From: Metabacillus indicus LMG 22858
Lineage (GTDB): Bacteria > Bacillota > Bacilli > Bacillales > Bacillaceae
Direction: 5' to 3'
NCBI RefSeq assembly: GCF_000708755.2
Contig: NZ_JGVU02000002.1
Coordinates: 806,001 to 870,000, forward strand
Length of the DNA stretch: 64,000 nt
The position numbers and the translations under genes are program-made. This document shows positions 33,781 to 41,900 of the stretch, one piece after another (positions within the stretch are counted from its first letter, which is position 1; each line of letters opens with the position of its first letter). The notes below the pieces were generated by a model. The model saw only the letters and a list, made by a program, of their open reading frames with translations. It searched no databases and was not told the DNA's origin.

Positions 33781-34463
33781 ATTTTGTAGCCAACTCCCCA
33801 AATCGTCTTAATATAAATTGGCTGTTTAGGATCCAACTCAATTTTTTCTCTGATTTTTGTAATATGAACCATTACCGTACTGTCTGATTTGAAAAAGTCT
33901 TCTTTCCATACAGATTCGTAGATCTTTCGTATGCTCATGACCGTTCCTTTATTTTTAGCAAGCAATGAGAGGATATCAAATTCTTTCGGAGTCAGCCTTA
34001 CCTCCCGACCTCTGGCCATGACCTGCCGTGTGGCTGTATTGATCTTTAAGCCGTCAAGTTCAATTACAGGAGTGTCAGACCTGTTCTGATCATTGTATTT
34101 TGTATATCTCCTGAGCTGCGATTTGACTCTGGCCATCAGCTCGAGTGGATGAAACGGCTTTGTCACGTAATCATCCGCACCGGAAGCAAGTCCTTGAATT
34201 TTATCCATATCCGCAGACTTTGCTGACACCATAATAATGGGCATGTTTCGTTCTTCGCGGATTCTCATGCATGCCTCAATTCCATTCATTTCCGGCATCA
34301 TAATATCCAATATCACTAGATCAAATGATTCTCTTTCAAGCAAAGTAATAGCTTCTGAAGCCGTTTCCGCCCCCACAGAACGAATCCCCTCATTTTCAAG
34401 ATAAATCGTAATCAGTTTTCTGATTTCCCTGTCGTCGTCAACGACTAATACATTTGAAGGCAA
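33777..34463 (-). CDS. OmpR-family response regulator
   Basis: Receiver domain with VVDDD, phospho-acceptor Asp in VILDIMMPE, Thr/Ser in MVSAKS and Lys in VTKPFHP; a C-terminal winged helix ends in KTIWGVGYKI. TTG nine bases after AAAGGA is favoured, because the ATG codons nearby abut or lack a ribosome binding site. It overlaps the methyltransferase gene by 26 bases. VanR/YclJ-like. Confidence 0.92.
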   Translation of the reverse strand: MPSNVLVVDDDREIRKLITIYLENEGIRSVGAETASEAITLLERESFDLVILDIMMPEMNGIEACMRIREERNMPIIMVSAKSADMDKIQGLASGADDYVTKPFHPLELMARVKSQLRRYTKYNDQNRSDTPVIELDGLKINTATRQVMARGREVRLTPKEFDILSLLAKNKGTVMSIRKIYESVWKEDFFKSDSTVMVHITKIREKIELDPKQPIYIKTIWGVGYKI

Positions 34464-35037
34464 AGCTTTCATTCCTTTCGCCATTTGTGCACGCCAGTAC
34501 ATAGGCAGGCGGCAGGTTCATATATACTTTCGATATGTGTAAAGCAGAAAAATACTTTTTAAAGAGACCTTTTTTTAAAAGCGTATACTGAAACGTAATA
34601 AATTTCCCCTCTGCACCAAGAATGGATGCCGTTTCTGATAAAATCAAATCTGCTGTATCACTTGGAATACTTGCAAAAGGGAGTCCTGATAGGATATAGT
34701 CTGCCCTTTTAAACCCATACTTCTTCATATAATATGATGTGTTCTCGGCGGATCCATTTACAATGACAAGATCTTTGACATCGAAGAATCTATCCTTAAG
34801 AAGCCTGCTGAACACTTCATTTTGCTCAATTAATAGAATTCGGGTTCCAATTCTTCTCTTTTTAATTAGCTTTTCTGTAAAAACGCCTGTACCAGGACCA
34901 TATTCTATAATAAAATCAGCGGTTTGAAAATCAATGGCTTCTGTCATGCATTCTGCAAGTTTTGGGGAACTTGGCAGCAGAGCACCTGTCGATCTGGGCT
35001 TATTTATATATTCTAAAAAAAAGGCTAAAGAATTCAT
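34438..35037 (-). CDS. Class I SAM methyltransferase (phospholipid/rRNA N-methyltransferase-like)
   Basis: 199 residues. The start FLEYINKPRSTGALLPSSPKLAECM and the SAM motif IIEYGPGTGVFTEKL, then SGLPFASIP, are the marks of the PmtA-like group that methylates phosphatidylethanolamine and is distantly related to rRNA adenine methylases. ATG eight bases after GGAG. First gene in an operon with the two-component system, suggesting envelope modification under its control; inference. Confidence 0.8.
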   Translation of the reverse strand: MNSLAFFLEYINKPRSTGALLPSSPKLAECMTEAIDFQTADFIIEYGPGTGVFTEKLIKKRRIGTRILLIEQNEVFSRLLKDRFFDVKDLVIVNGSAENTSYYMKKYGFKRADYILSGLPFASIPSDTADLILSETASILGAEGKFITFQYTLLKKGLFKKYFSALHISKVYMNLPPAYVLACTNGERNESFAFKCISR

Positions 35038-35108
35038 CGTTATCACTCCGTGTTATTTCGTATGATTCGATCATAGAGACAAAATCTTAACCTTTTCACG
35101 GGGAAATT

Positions 35109-35124
35109 CTTAAGAATTCTTAAG
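35109..35124. promoter_or_regulatory. Candidate response-regulator site
   Basis: CTTAAGAATTCTTAAG is a perfect 16-bp palindrome that also contains TTAAGA twice at 10-base spacing; a third TTAAGA lies nearer the methyltransferase gene. Confidence 0.5.
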
Positions 35125-35200
35125 ACTATTGATTAGAAGGTTCCTGAAATGTAACATAGGGTACCTTTTTGAAGCCGGTCATAACTCAGACAATAGGGTT

Positions 35201-35230
35201 AAAAAAAGACCGATATGATTAATCGGTCTT
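35201..35230 (-). terminator. Terminator after alpha/beta hydrolase gene
   Basis: Stem AAGACCGAT/ATCGGTCTT followed by seven T residues on the minus strand. Confidence 0.88.
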
Positions 35231-35241
35231 CCGTTGACACA

Positions 35242-36270
35242 CTAATTTTTAATTTTTTCAGCAACAGACAAAATAGCTTCAGTCAGAATCTCAGGCTGAT
35301 CATGCATGATGGAATGGCTGCTTTCAGAGATTTTTATGAGTTCGCTGTTATTGGATAGAGAAGTTAGCATTTTCTGTGCATCAAGCCATTTCCCCTCAAG
35401 TTCCTTTTCTTCCAGTTCTGTAAATCCCATCGCCTTTGCCTGCATGTCCGGTTTCTCAGGTGTAATGACTGCAAGAGGTTTTCCTTTTAGAGAAGTTGTC
35501 TCGGCAAGCTTCCTTTCGAGAAGATTCATTTGCTTAATTTCTTCATTCATCACACTGAAGAAAGGAGCATCCCAGTGTACTTGAACATATCTCTCAGGAG
35601 AAAGAAATTCTGGTGCGTTATCTGAAAACATCTTCTCTCCCAATAGTCTGACAAGCCCTATCCGTGCTAAAAGGCCATTCATAGTTTGATCTTGAGTTTC
35701 AAAGAACACAGCATTGTAAGCTTCAGCCTGGACGGCAAAAAACTCATTTCTGGCATCTACCAGCACCATGCCCGCTACTTTTTCTGGATATCTTTCTGCG
35801 AAATGCCTTGTATAAATACCTCCTGCTGAATGTCCTATTAACAAAATGGGTCCCTTTATTTCTGTTTTTTCTAAGACAGTATATAAATCCTGAATAGTGG
35901 AGTCGACCGAAAAACCATCTTCTGGAGAATCACTATATCCGTATCCTGCACGGTCATAAGTAAGAACTTGGGTATATTTAGACAGCTCCTTTTGAATGTT
36001 CTTCCAGTCATATGACCATTGTCCGGCACCTGATTCGATGACAATCGCCGGCAGGTCAGTCTTTTCTCCCCTGATCACTGTATGAATGGACCGATCCCCG
36101 ATTTTAATCATTTGCCCATTCGAAGGATAATTGTTTTTTGCCTGGCTATACCCATACCATTCATAAATTGAACCCATAATACAAGACAAAAGAATGATTC
36201 CTGCCGCTGCAAAAGCAATTGGTATAAGTATCTTGCGCTTTTGGGATCTAGTATCCTTTTTAGGGTTCAT
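35242..36270 (-). CDS. Membrane-anchored alpha/beta hydrolase
   Basis: 342 residues. One N-terminal membrane helix (ILIPIAFAAAGIILLSCIMG, about 14-33) tethers an alpha/beta hydrolase domain. Nucleophile Ser is in LIGHSAGGIYTRH (about 156), the oxyanion region is IESGAGQWSYDW, and the catalytic His is in SESSHSIMHD near the end. Probably faces outward. The substrate is unknown. GAGGAG precedes the ATG. Single gene. Confidence 0.88.
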   Translation of the reverse strand: MNPKKDTRSQKRKILIPIAFAAAGIILLSCIMGSIYEWYGYSQAKNNYPSNGQMIKIGDRSIHTVIRGEKTDLPAIVIESGAGQWSYDWKNIQKELSKYTQVLTYDRAGYGYSDSPEDGFSVDSTIQDLYTVLEKTEIKGPILLIGHSAGGIYTRHFAERYPEKVAGMVLVDARNEFFAVQAEAYNAVFFETQDQTMNGLLARIGLVRLLGEKMFSDNAPEFLSPERYVQVHWDAPFFSVMNEEIKQMNLLERKLAETTSLKGKPLAVITPEKPDMQAKAMGFTELEEKELEGKWLDAQKMLTSLSNNSELIKISESSHSIMHDQPEILTEAILSVAEKIKN

Positions 36271-36340
36271 GACCCATCTCTCCTCGAATGTGTGTTTTTA
36301 TAAAGGCATTTATCCTTGCAATAAGATGTTAATGGATTCA

Positions 36341-36793
36341 TCAGTTGTTTCTTATAACTGCTCTCAAAAATTTTATTATGTAAGACGTTTTAACTGATTC
36401 CTTTACCATGCCTTCTGCAGACAAAAAGTCTCTGATTTGCCGTTTTCGGTTCGGTACCATAAGGAGCGGCAGTTGTTTCGGATCAAACCAGCCTGTCTGA
36501 GCTGTTTCTGGACCGTGAGCGATCAGTTCACCGCCTTCCTGTACAGCGGAATAGATATGCTGTATATCATTTTCATCAGACATATGATATTCACCTATTT
36601 TTGCTTCAATTCTAATGCAGCACCCTGTTTCCTCTTCTGCTTCTCTAACCGCACATTCCTCCAGGAGTTCGCCCTGATCAGCCCTTCCCCCTGGCAGATC
36701 CCAGATTGGATAATCGCGGCGCTTAATTAATAAAATGTTTCCTTCGTTATTTTTGATGATTGAAAAACATCCTGCTGTTGCACTTGCTTTCAA
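36341..36793 (-). CDS. Nudix hydrolase
   Basis: 150 residues with a canonical Nudix box from GGRADQGELLEE to REAEEETG (about 36-58). The frame begins at TTG 11 bases after AAGGAG; the ATG inside that site is in another frame. It lies eight bases after the HAD gene, as third member of a Nudix-HAD-Nudix operon. It probably hydrolyses a nucleoside diphosphate derivative. Confidence 0.88.
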   Translation of the reverse strand: MKASATAGCFSIIKNNEGNILLIKRRDYPIWDLPGGRADQGELLEECAVREAEEETGCCIRIEAKIGEYHMSDENDIQHIYSAVQEGGELIAHGPETAQTGWFDPKQLPLLMVPNRKRQIRDFLSAEGMVKESVKTSYIIKFLRAVIRNN

Positions 36794-36800
36794 GTCGTTT

Positions 36801-37487
36801 TCATCTCCTTATGTCCCTTACCTGTTTGTTGAGTTTGCTGATTATAGCCGGAAACTCTTTCAAATGTTGAATGGTATGCTCTGTATAACATTCACCCCAA
36901 CCATCATCTTTCTTCCATACTCCATGCATCCCCGAATTAACGGCAGCCTGTACATCATTCCATGGATGATCACCAAGGAATATACATTCTGCCGGAGTCA
37001 CATTTAAGTTGTCTGATGCTTTTTTAAACAGACGGATATCGGGTTTTTTCATCCCTTCCCATTCAGAAATAAGGATCACATTAAAATATCGTTCGATGCC
37101 TAATGACCGAATTGAATTCATTTGAAAATCCCCATACCCATTTGAGATGATACCAAGAGAAAGATCCATGCTTTTCAGTTTTTCAAGCATTTCAATAAGA
37201 CCGCTAAATGGCTTACAGCAATCTTTGAAAGATTGTATATAATCCCGCAAAAGGCATTCCCATTTTAATCCTGTCACTCCAAACTCGCTGACAAGCTGCT
37301 GAAAAACTTTGTCTTTCCATACATATCCCCGCTCTTCAAGTTCTATAAATCTTGAAATATAAGTTTCTCTGGGAATATGATTAAGATAAGAATAGAACTT
37401 GTCATATTGCCTTTCTATAAAAACTTTAACTGAATCCTCTCTGTTTAAAAGTGTCCCATCCAGGTCAAACAGAACAGCCCTGATCAT
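36801..37487 (-). CDS. HAD-superfamily hydrolase
   Basis: 228 residues: motif I DLDGTLLNRED with Asp8, motif II ISNGYGDFQ, motif III Lys in KKPDIRLF, and motif IV IFLGDHPWNDVQAA. Class I cap between motifs I and II; YjjG/YfnB-like nucleotidase type. GGAGG precedes the ATG. It sits between two Nudix genes. Confidence 0.88.
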   Translation of the reverse strand: MIRAVLFDLDGTLLNREDSVKVFIERQYDKFYSYLNHIPRETYISRFIELEERGYVWKDKVFQQLVSEFGVTGLKWECLLRDYIQSFKDCCKPFSGLIEMLEKLKSMDLSLGIISNGYGDFQMNSIRSLGIERYFNVILISEWEGMKKPDIRLFKKASDNLNVTPAECIFLGDHPWNDVQAAVNSGMHGVWKKDDGWGECYTEHTIQHLKEFPAIISKLNKQVRDIRR

Positions 37488-37509
37488 ATAATCTGCCTCC
37501 TTTCCCAGC

Positions 37510-37983
37510 TTATTTAATGATGGGTGGTGCTGTTCCTTTTATCCAATCCTCTATAAATGGTGCCTGATGAGAGTTCAGCTGTTTAGGGAGCTCGAGTTTC
37601 TCTAAAAAAACAACTCTCTTACTCTCTTTATTTTGAGTTAAATGCCCAGAGAATTTTTTTGTAAAAAAAATGACTTGCACGCTGTAAACCTTGTCTCCAT
37701 TTTCATATTCTGCAAATCCCTTTTCCCCTGAATAAATGCCAAATAAATTCAGGTCTTCCAAGGTTAATCCTGTTTCCTCCCACACTTCTCTTTTTACAGT
37801 TTCTACAAAGGTCTCTCCCAGTTCAAGCAATCCCCCGGGAATGCCCCATTCTGAATGATCTGTTCTTTGCTGCAGTAGGATTCTGCCTTTATCATCTTCA
37901 ATAATGGCTCCGCATCCCACGGTTAATAACGTCTGGTTGCCGATTAAATTTCTCATCGTTTGAATATAGTTGCTCATCATCAT
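37510..37983 (-). CDS. Nudix hydrolase
   Basis: 157 residues with the Nudix box from GGLLELGETFVE to REVWEETG (about 52-74). The N-terminal QTMRNLIGNQTLLTVGCGAII is common in Bacillus ADP-ribose/NTP-type Nudix enzymes. Start among three ATGs after GAGAGG. First gene in the Nudix-HAD-Nudix operon. Confidence 0.88.
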   Translation of the reverse strand: MMMSNYIQTMRNLIGNQTLLTVGCGAIIEDDKGRILLQQRTDHSEWGIPGGLLELGETFVETVKREVWEETGLTLEDLNLFGIYSGEKGFAEYENGDKVYSVQVIFFTKKFSGHLTQNKESKRVVFLEKLELPKQLNSHQAPFIEDWIKGTAPPIIK

Positions 37984-38044
37984 TGATTCCTCTCAATTAG
38001 CATTTATACTTCCAATTTTAACATAAATATCCAACTGTTCATTT

Positions 38045-38074
38045 AAAAAAGACACATCATATTAAATGATGTGC
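38045..38074 (-). terminator. Terminator after VOC gene
   Basis: Stem GCACATCAT/ATGATGTGTC-type with TTTTTT following on the minus strand. Confidence 0.85.
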
Positions 38075-38085
38075 CACAGTGTTAT

Positions 38086-38580
38086 TTAATAAGCTCCTTC
38101 TGAATAGGTCAGCTCATAGCTGTGTGTATAAATTTCAAAAATATTACCGAACGGATCTTCTACATAAACCATTTTGAACGGCTTTTCATCAGGATAGTAT
38201 TCCCGGATCGGCATGCGCTGTTTCCCGCCATGTTCAATGATTTTCTTAACCATGCCCTCGATATCAGGATCCTGGATGCAGAAATGGAAGATGCCCGTTT
38301 TCCAGTATTCAAAATTGTTCTCAGGCTTTTCATTATGGGGAAACTCAAACAGTTCAATTCCAATTTTGTCTCCAGTTGAAAGATGGGCTATGCGGAATGT
38401 TTCCCACTCGTTTCCGAAAACGTCCCTGCACATTTGTCCAATTGCAGAGTCATCGTTTTCTACTTTAGAAGGTTCCATTAGGACATACCATCCGAAAACC
38501 TCTGTATAAAATTTGACTGCCTGGTCCAGGTCAGGAACAGAAAGTCCGATATGTGAAAATGATCTTGGATACGTCAGCAT
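38086..38580 (-). CDS. VOC-family dioxygenase-like protein
   Basis: 164 residues with two VOC modules: FSHIGLSVPDLDQAVKFYTEVFGW at the N-terminus (His as metal ligand) and FHFCIQDPDIEGMV plus VYVEDPFGNIFEIYTH (Glu ligand) in the second half. GAGGAGG precedes the ATG. Divergent from an HxlR-family gene that probably controls it. The substrate is unknown. Confidence 0.88.
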   Translation of the reverse strand: MLTYPRSFSHIGLSVPDLDQAVKFYTEVFGWYVLMEPSKVENDDSAIGQMCRDVFGNEWETFRIAHLSTGDKIGIELFEFPHNEKPENNFEYWKTGIFHFCIQDPDIEGMVKKIIEHGGKQRMPIREYYPDEKPFKMVYVEDPFGNIFEIYTHSYELTYSEGAY

Positions 38581-38599
38581 TGATTAAATTCCTCCTCAA

Positions 38600-38623
38600 T
38601 TGTACGATAAACTTTTGGTACAA
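38600..38623. promoter_or_regulatory. Candidate HxlR-family operator
   Basis: TTGTAC and GTACAA face each other across 12 bases in the divergent VOC/HxlR region, the spacing expected for HxlR-type winged-helix dimers. Confidence 0.55.
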
Positions 38624-38709
38624 GATTAGTGTAACGAAATACGCTGAATGATGTAAGTATGCACTTTTATGTCAGATACTATCATTGAGGTAAGAAAGGA
38701 AGAAAATAA

Positions 38710-39036
38710 TTGGACACAAATAAAGGTAAATTAAAATGTTCTATTGAATATACACTAAATAAAATAGGAGGAAAATGGAAAACGGTCATCCTTTGGCATC
38801 TTGGCACTGATGGAACGCTAAGATACAGTGAAATCCAACGGCTTCTGACAGGTGTCACCCATAAAGTACTGAGCCGGCAGCTGAAGGAACTTGAAGATGA
38901 TGGGTTTGTAGAGCGCAGACAATATAATACAATGCCTCCGAAAGTGGAATATACCCTCACCTCAAAAGGAGAAACGCTAATGCCAATCCTTCAGCACATG
39001 CATGTGTGGGGAAAAGAAAATTGGGATGCTGAATAA
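38710..39036 (+). CDS. HxlR-family transcriptional regulator
   Basis: 108 residues; single winged helix with the family signature CSIEYTLNKIGGKWKTVILWHL and LSRQLKELEDDGFVERRQY. TTG start nine bases after AAGGA. Cys10 is conserved, but the Lys two residues later that pairs with it in the formaldehyde sensor HxlR is Ile, so another signal is likely. Probably controls the divergent VOC gene. Confidence 0.9.
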   Translation: MDTNKGKLKCSIEYTLNKIGGKWKTVILWHLGTDGTLRYSEIQRLLTGVTHKVLSRQLKELEDDGFVERRQYNTMPPKVEYTLTSKGETLMPILQHMHVWGKENWDAE

Positions 39037-39046
39037 AGGAGGAATC

Positions 39047-39202
39047 ATGATGGCCTGGATTGCTGGATTACTTGCCGTTGCATTAGGGCTTGCTTACTTC
39101 ATTGACCAAAAAAGAACGAACAGAAAAACCGTATCTCATAATCCTGGTGAAGAGAAAAACTTTATGATGGGCGACAATCGTTATTCAGGCGGCGGAGAAT
39201 AA
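39047..39202 (+). CDS. Single-segment membrane mini-protein
   Basis: 51 residues: MMAWIAGLLAVALGLAYFI forms one membrane helix, followed by a charged tail ending YSGGGE. AAAGGAGGAATC precedes the ATG, ten bases after the HxlR gene, so probably cotranscribed. Function unknown. Confidence 0.65.
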   Translation: MMAWIAGLLAVALGLAYFIDQKRTNRKTVSHNPGEEKNFMMGDNRYSGGGE

Positions 39203-39246
39203 CAATTGCCGCCCATTGTTTATTTTAAGGTGTTTCAAAAAGTAAA

Positions 39247-39275
39247 AAAACAGCTCCTTTCTTCCGAGCTGTTTT
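39247..39275. terminator. Terminator between convergent genes
   Basis: Stem AAAACAGCTC/GAGCTGTTTT with seven T residues on the minus strand. Confidence 0.8.
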
Positions 39276-39286
39276 AACTGCTGAAT

Positions 39287-39730
39287 TTATCGCCTCACTC
39301 TTTTATTGCCGTCCTTTTCCCGTATGATCATACATGTACTTGTTGAATGAGCTACAAGACTCCCTTTTTCATCGTAAATGTGGCACTCCAGCAGCCCCAT
39401 TGTTGATCCCTTTTTAATGAGTCTGCCTTCAGCTCGAAGTACTGTATCCCAAACAGGCTTCAAAAAGTTTAATTTTAACTCTACCGTTGTAAATAATTCA
39501 TCGTCGGCAAGCGTGCTTCCAAATGCATAACCCATAGCTGCATCTGCGATGTCACCTAACACTCCGCCGTGAAGAGTGCCCATTGGATTATGGTGTCTCT
39601 CTTGAGCCTTCATTTCAATTGTTACTCTTCCTTCTTCCACACCTATGATTTTAAAGCCAAGAAGCTGCGCAATGGGTGCATCCGGAATCTCACCCTTCAT
39701 CATCTTTTTCAAGCCTTCTAACTGATTCAT
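39287..39730 (-). CDS. PaaI-family hotdog thioesterase
   Basis: 147 residues. The hotdog-fold motif HHNPMGTLHGGVLGDIADAAMGYA (about 46-69) and the strand VELKLNFLKPVWDTVLRAEG are typical of acyl-CoA thioesterases of the PaaI/YigI group. It hydrolyses an acyl-CoA of unknown type. GGAAGG precedes the ATG. Single gene. Confidence 0.9.
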   Translation of the reverse strand: MNQLEGLKKMMKGEIPDAPIAQLLGFKIIGVEEGRVTIEMKAQERHHNPMGTLHGGVLGDIADAAMGYAFGSTLADDELFTTVELKLNFLKPVWDTVLRAEGRLIKKGSTMGLLECHIYDEKGSLVAHSTSTCMIIREKDGNKRVRR

Positions 39731-39861
39731 ATAATCGCACCTTCCACTATGTAATACTTAATAATAAGGATAGATCAAAGACTATTTCAAGATTATTCTG
39801 TTATTTAACTTATAAATTTACAATTATAGCAAAGACATCTATTTGTAATATCAATAGAAAC

Positions 39862-40431
39862 CTATTTTCCCCCTGTTATCTGCACCCTTTTAAACCAGTA
39901 TTCCAAAGACTCCATCGGCTCTTCCCTCACATGCGCATAATAGATCTCCAATTCCTCAGCCTTAACACCATCTGGCAAAGTAAATGAAAAGTGAAAGTCT
40001 TTCTCTGTTTTCACATCATAGATTTGAGGCTCCAGTTCTGACAACCCTTCCCTTTTGATTGCATGCTCAACATCTTCCATGAGATATTTCCAGTCCATCT
40101 TGGTGTTCATATCCGTCCGGCTGCGGGAAACGGTGCCCGCACTCTTATTATCAGGAATATAGAAAATGAGATAATCGGTTGGAAAATGGTAGTAATCAAG
40201 TCTTTCTGACCAGCTTCCGCTTACATGCACCCTGCTGTTTTCGATGGATGTTTCAAAAATAAGTGAATCTGGCTTTACCCGATCAATGGAATGAAACAGA
40301 AAGAAACTGACAAATAGGATGCAGATGACTATTGGACTGAACAGCAGGATTGCAGCCAGTTTGTTTTTCTTCCATTTGCGGATGCCGGTTACTAATAAAA
40401 GAATCAGTATTAAAGCTACTATCAATGTCAT
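39862..40431 (-). CDS. Membrane-anchored hypothetical protein
   Basis: 189 residues: two N-terminal helices (LIVALILILLLVTGI and AAILLFSPIVICILFVSFFLF) and an extracellular domain of about 135 residues rich in beta strands (FETSIENSRVHVSGSW, YLIFYIPDNKSAG). It starts ten bases after the DUF2975-like gene ends, in one operon. Family not recognised. Confidence 0.7.
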   Translation of the reverse strand: MTLIVALILILLLVTGIRKWKKNKLAAILLFSPIVICILFVSFFLFHSIDRVKPDSLIFETSIENSRVHVSGSWSERLDYYHFPTDYLIFYIPDNKSAGTVSRSRTDMNTKMDWKYLMEDVEHAIKREGLSELEPQIYDVKTEKDFHFSFTLPDGVKAEELEIYYAHVREEPMESLEYWFKRVQITGGK

Positions 40432-40441
40432 TGTATAGCCC

Positions 40442-40918
40442 TCAAACTGTCATTTCATTTTCGTATTTACATTCGAGAGCATGGACTAACTGAGCATTAA
40501 GTACGTCTGCAAAAAAGCCAATTGAGAGTGAAGCGAGAAAAATAGTGCCCCCCATTAAGGCTAAACTAGGGTGAAGAATGCCAATGATTATAAAAAGCAG
40601 AATCCCTGCCGCATAAATGGAAGCAATCATCCAAGCGCACCCTTTAATTCTGCTGAGACCTGTTAAAGCCGCTTCTGAAAAAGCCTTCCTTTTCTCGATA
40701 AGACTAAGTAAGTGCACAGCCTGCTGCAAAGCGATGGCAAAAGGGATGACAGTCAAATAAATTCCAGCCAGTACGATTCCTTTTAAATAGGCAAACTCCG
40801 GAAATTGCTCAGCAGACAACTCAGCGAGACCTGGAAGCCAGAAAAAACTCAAACAAAAAACAGCCACCCCTACCAGGAGCACAGAAGCTTTCAAAAAAAG
40901 GATATATCCATTTTGCAT
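40442..40918 (-). CDS. DUF2975-like membrane protein
   Basis: 158 residues with four membrane helices: ILFLKASVLLVGVAVFCLSFFWLPGLAE, GIVLAGIYLTVIPFAIALQQ, IASIYAAGILLFIIIGI and LMGGTIFLASLSIGFFADVL. This arrangement matches DUF2975, whose genes are usually followed by a small XRE regulator; here the next gene is an anchored hypothetical protein. Start chosen after GAGGTG. Confidence 0.75.
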   Translation of the reverse strand: MQNGYILFLKASVLLVGVAVFCLSFFWLPGLAELSAEQFPEFAYLKGIVLAGIYLTVIPFAIALQQAVHLLSLIEKRKAFSEAALTGLSRIKGCAWMIASIYAAGILLFIIIGILHPSLALMGGTIFLASLSIGFFADVLNAQLVHALECKYENEMTV

Positions 40919-40998
40919 AATGCACCTCATTCCAATGTTTTCCTATATATTACCCTGTTATTTATTGTAATTCAATAAATTTTTGTTGTTAAAACAAA

Positions 40999-41037
40999 AA
41001 AACAGCCAACTTCCATGAAAAAGAAAGCAGCTGTTTT
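40999..41037 (-). terminator. Terminator in divergent region, minus direction
   Basis: Stem AAAACAGC/GCTGTTTT with a long loop and TTTTTTT on the minus strand. It lies between divergent gene starts, so it would stop transcripts that run antisense through the gene at 41118. Confidence 0.6.
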
Positions 41038-41117
41038 ATGGGATGAAAGCTTATGCATAAACACATCTCCTCAGTGAAAAATAAGGAAAAATCAACTAAA
41101 TAGAGAAGGAGAAGTCC

Positions 41118-41900
41118 ATGATTATCCTTTATATTCTTTTGGCATGTATTTCTATGCCCCAATCGATTGCCGGTGATTTAAATTCTTTGCAGACACATTC
41201 CTCAAATACTCATGAGAATTATCAACTAACCGAATTTTTCTATCATCATAACCAGACTGCCATTTCCTACCCCCAGCTATCCGGTATGAAGGATTCTTCT
41301 AAGCAGGAAAAATTAAATAAGAATATCAAAACCGATGCCTTAACAGTCCTTCACTATTATCCTGATGGAGCCATGACGGATGGATTGACTTTAGACATCA
41401 TGCACACGATTAAAAGGATGGACCGTGAACTGCTGAGTATACAGTATGATGGACTCGGCAATGTATCGGGCACAGCCCACCCCTCTAATCATTTTTATAC
41501 CTCAACGTACCTGCTGACTGATGGAGAGCGGGTAAAATTAGATCAGCTCGTAACTCTGAACGAAGCTTTTGCCGAAACGCTTAAGAAAAAAAGCAAGGCA
41601 TTATCCCCTGCCATGGAGGGCTACCTTGATGGATTTTCGAATCAGGACCTGCTTGCTAAACTTCAAACTGCCGATCAGCTTGAAAGGATTGGAGAAAACG
41701 ATCAGTCTGATGTTTTCAGCTATTGGACAAAAGATTCCTTAGGCATCAGCATCGGAGTAAGCCATGCACAGGGAGACCATGCGGAATTTGAAGTGCTAAA
41801 GAAAGAAATCGTTCCTTTTTTTAAAAAAACCTATAGCAGAATAAAAAATTGTTTTGATTTGCAAGGTACGTTTCCATTAAGCATTTATTGTACGACTTGA
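41118..41900 (+). CDS. Exported DUF4163/DUF3298-like protein
   Basis: 260 residues with a short signal peptide (IILYILLACISMPQSIAG). ISYPQLSGMKDSSKQEKLNKNI is the DUF4163 start, and LSIQYDGLGNVSGTAHPSNHFYT plus ISIGVSHAQGDHAEF the DUF3298 half, as in the extracellular part of RsiV and PdaC. No deacetylase domain is present. The last 20 or so residues are not family-like and overlap the convergent MFS gene by 24 bases, so an original stop may have been lost. AAGGAG precedes the ATG. Confidence 0.75.
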   Translation: MIILYILLACISMPQSIAGDLNSLQTHSSNTHENYQLTEFFYHHNQTAISYPQLSGMKDSSKQEKLNKNIKTDALTVLHYYPDGAMTDGLTLDIMHTIKRMDRELLSIQYDGLGNVSGTAHPSNHFYTSTYLLTDGERVKLDQLVTLNEAFAETLKKKSKALSPAMEGYLDGFSNQDLLAKLQTADQLERIGENDQSDVFSYWTKDSLGISIGVSHAQGDHAEFEVLKKEIVPFFKKTYSRIKNCFDLQGTFPLSIYCTT

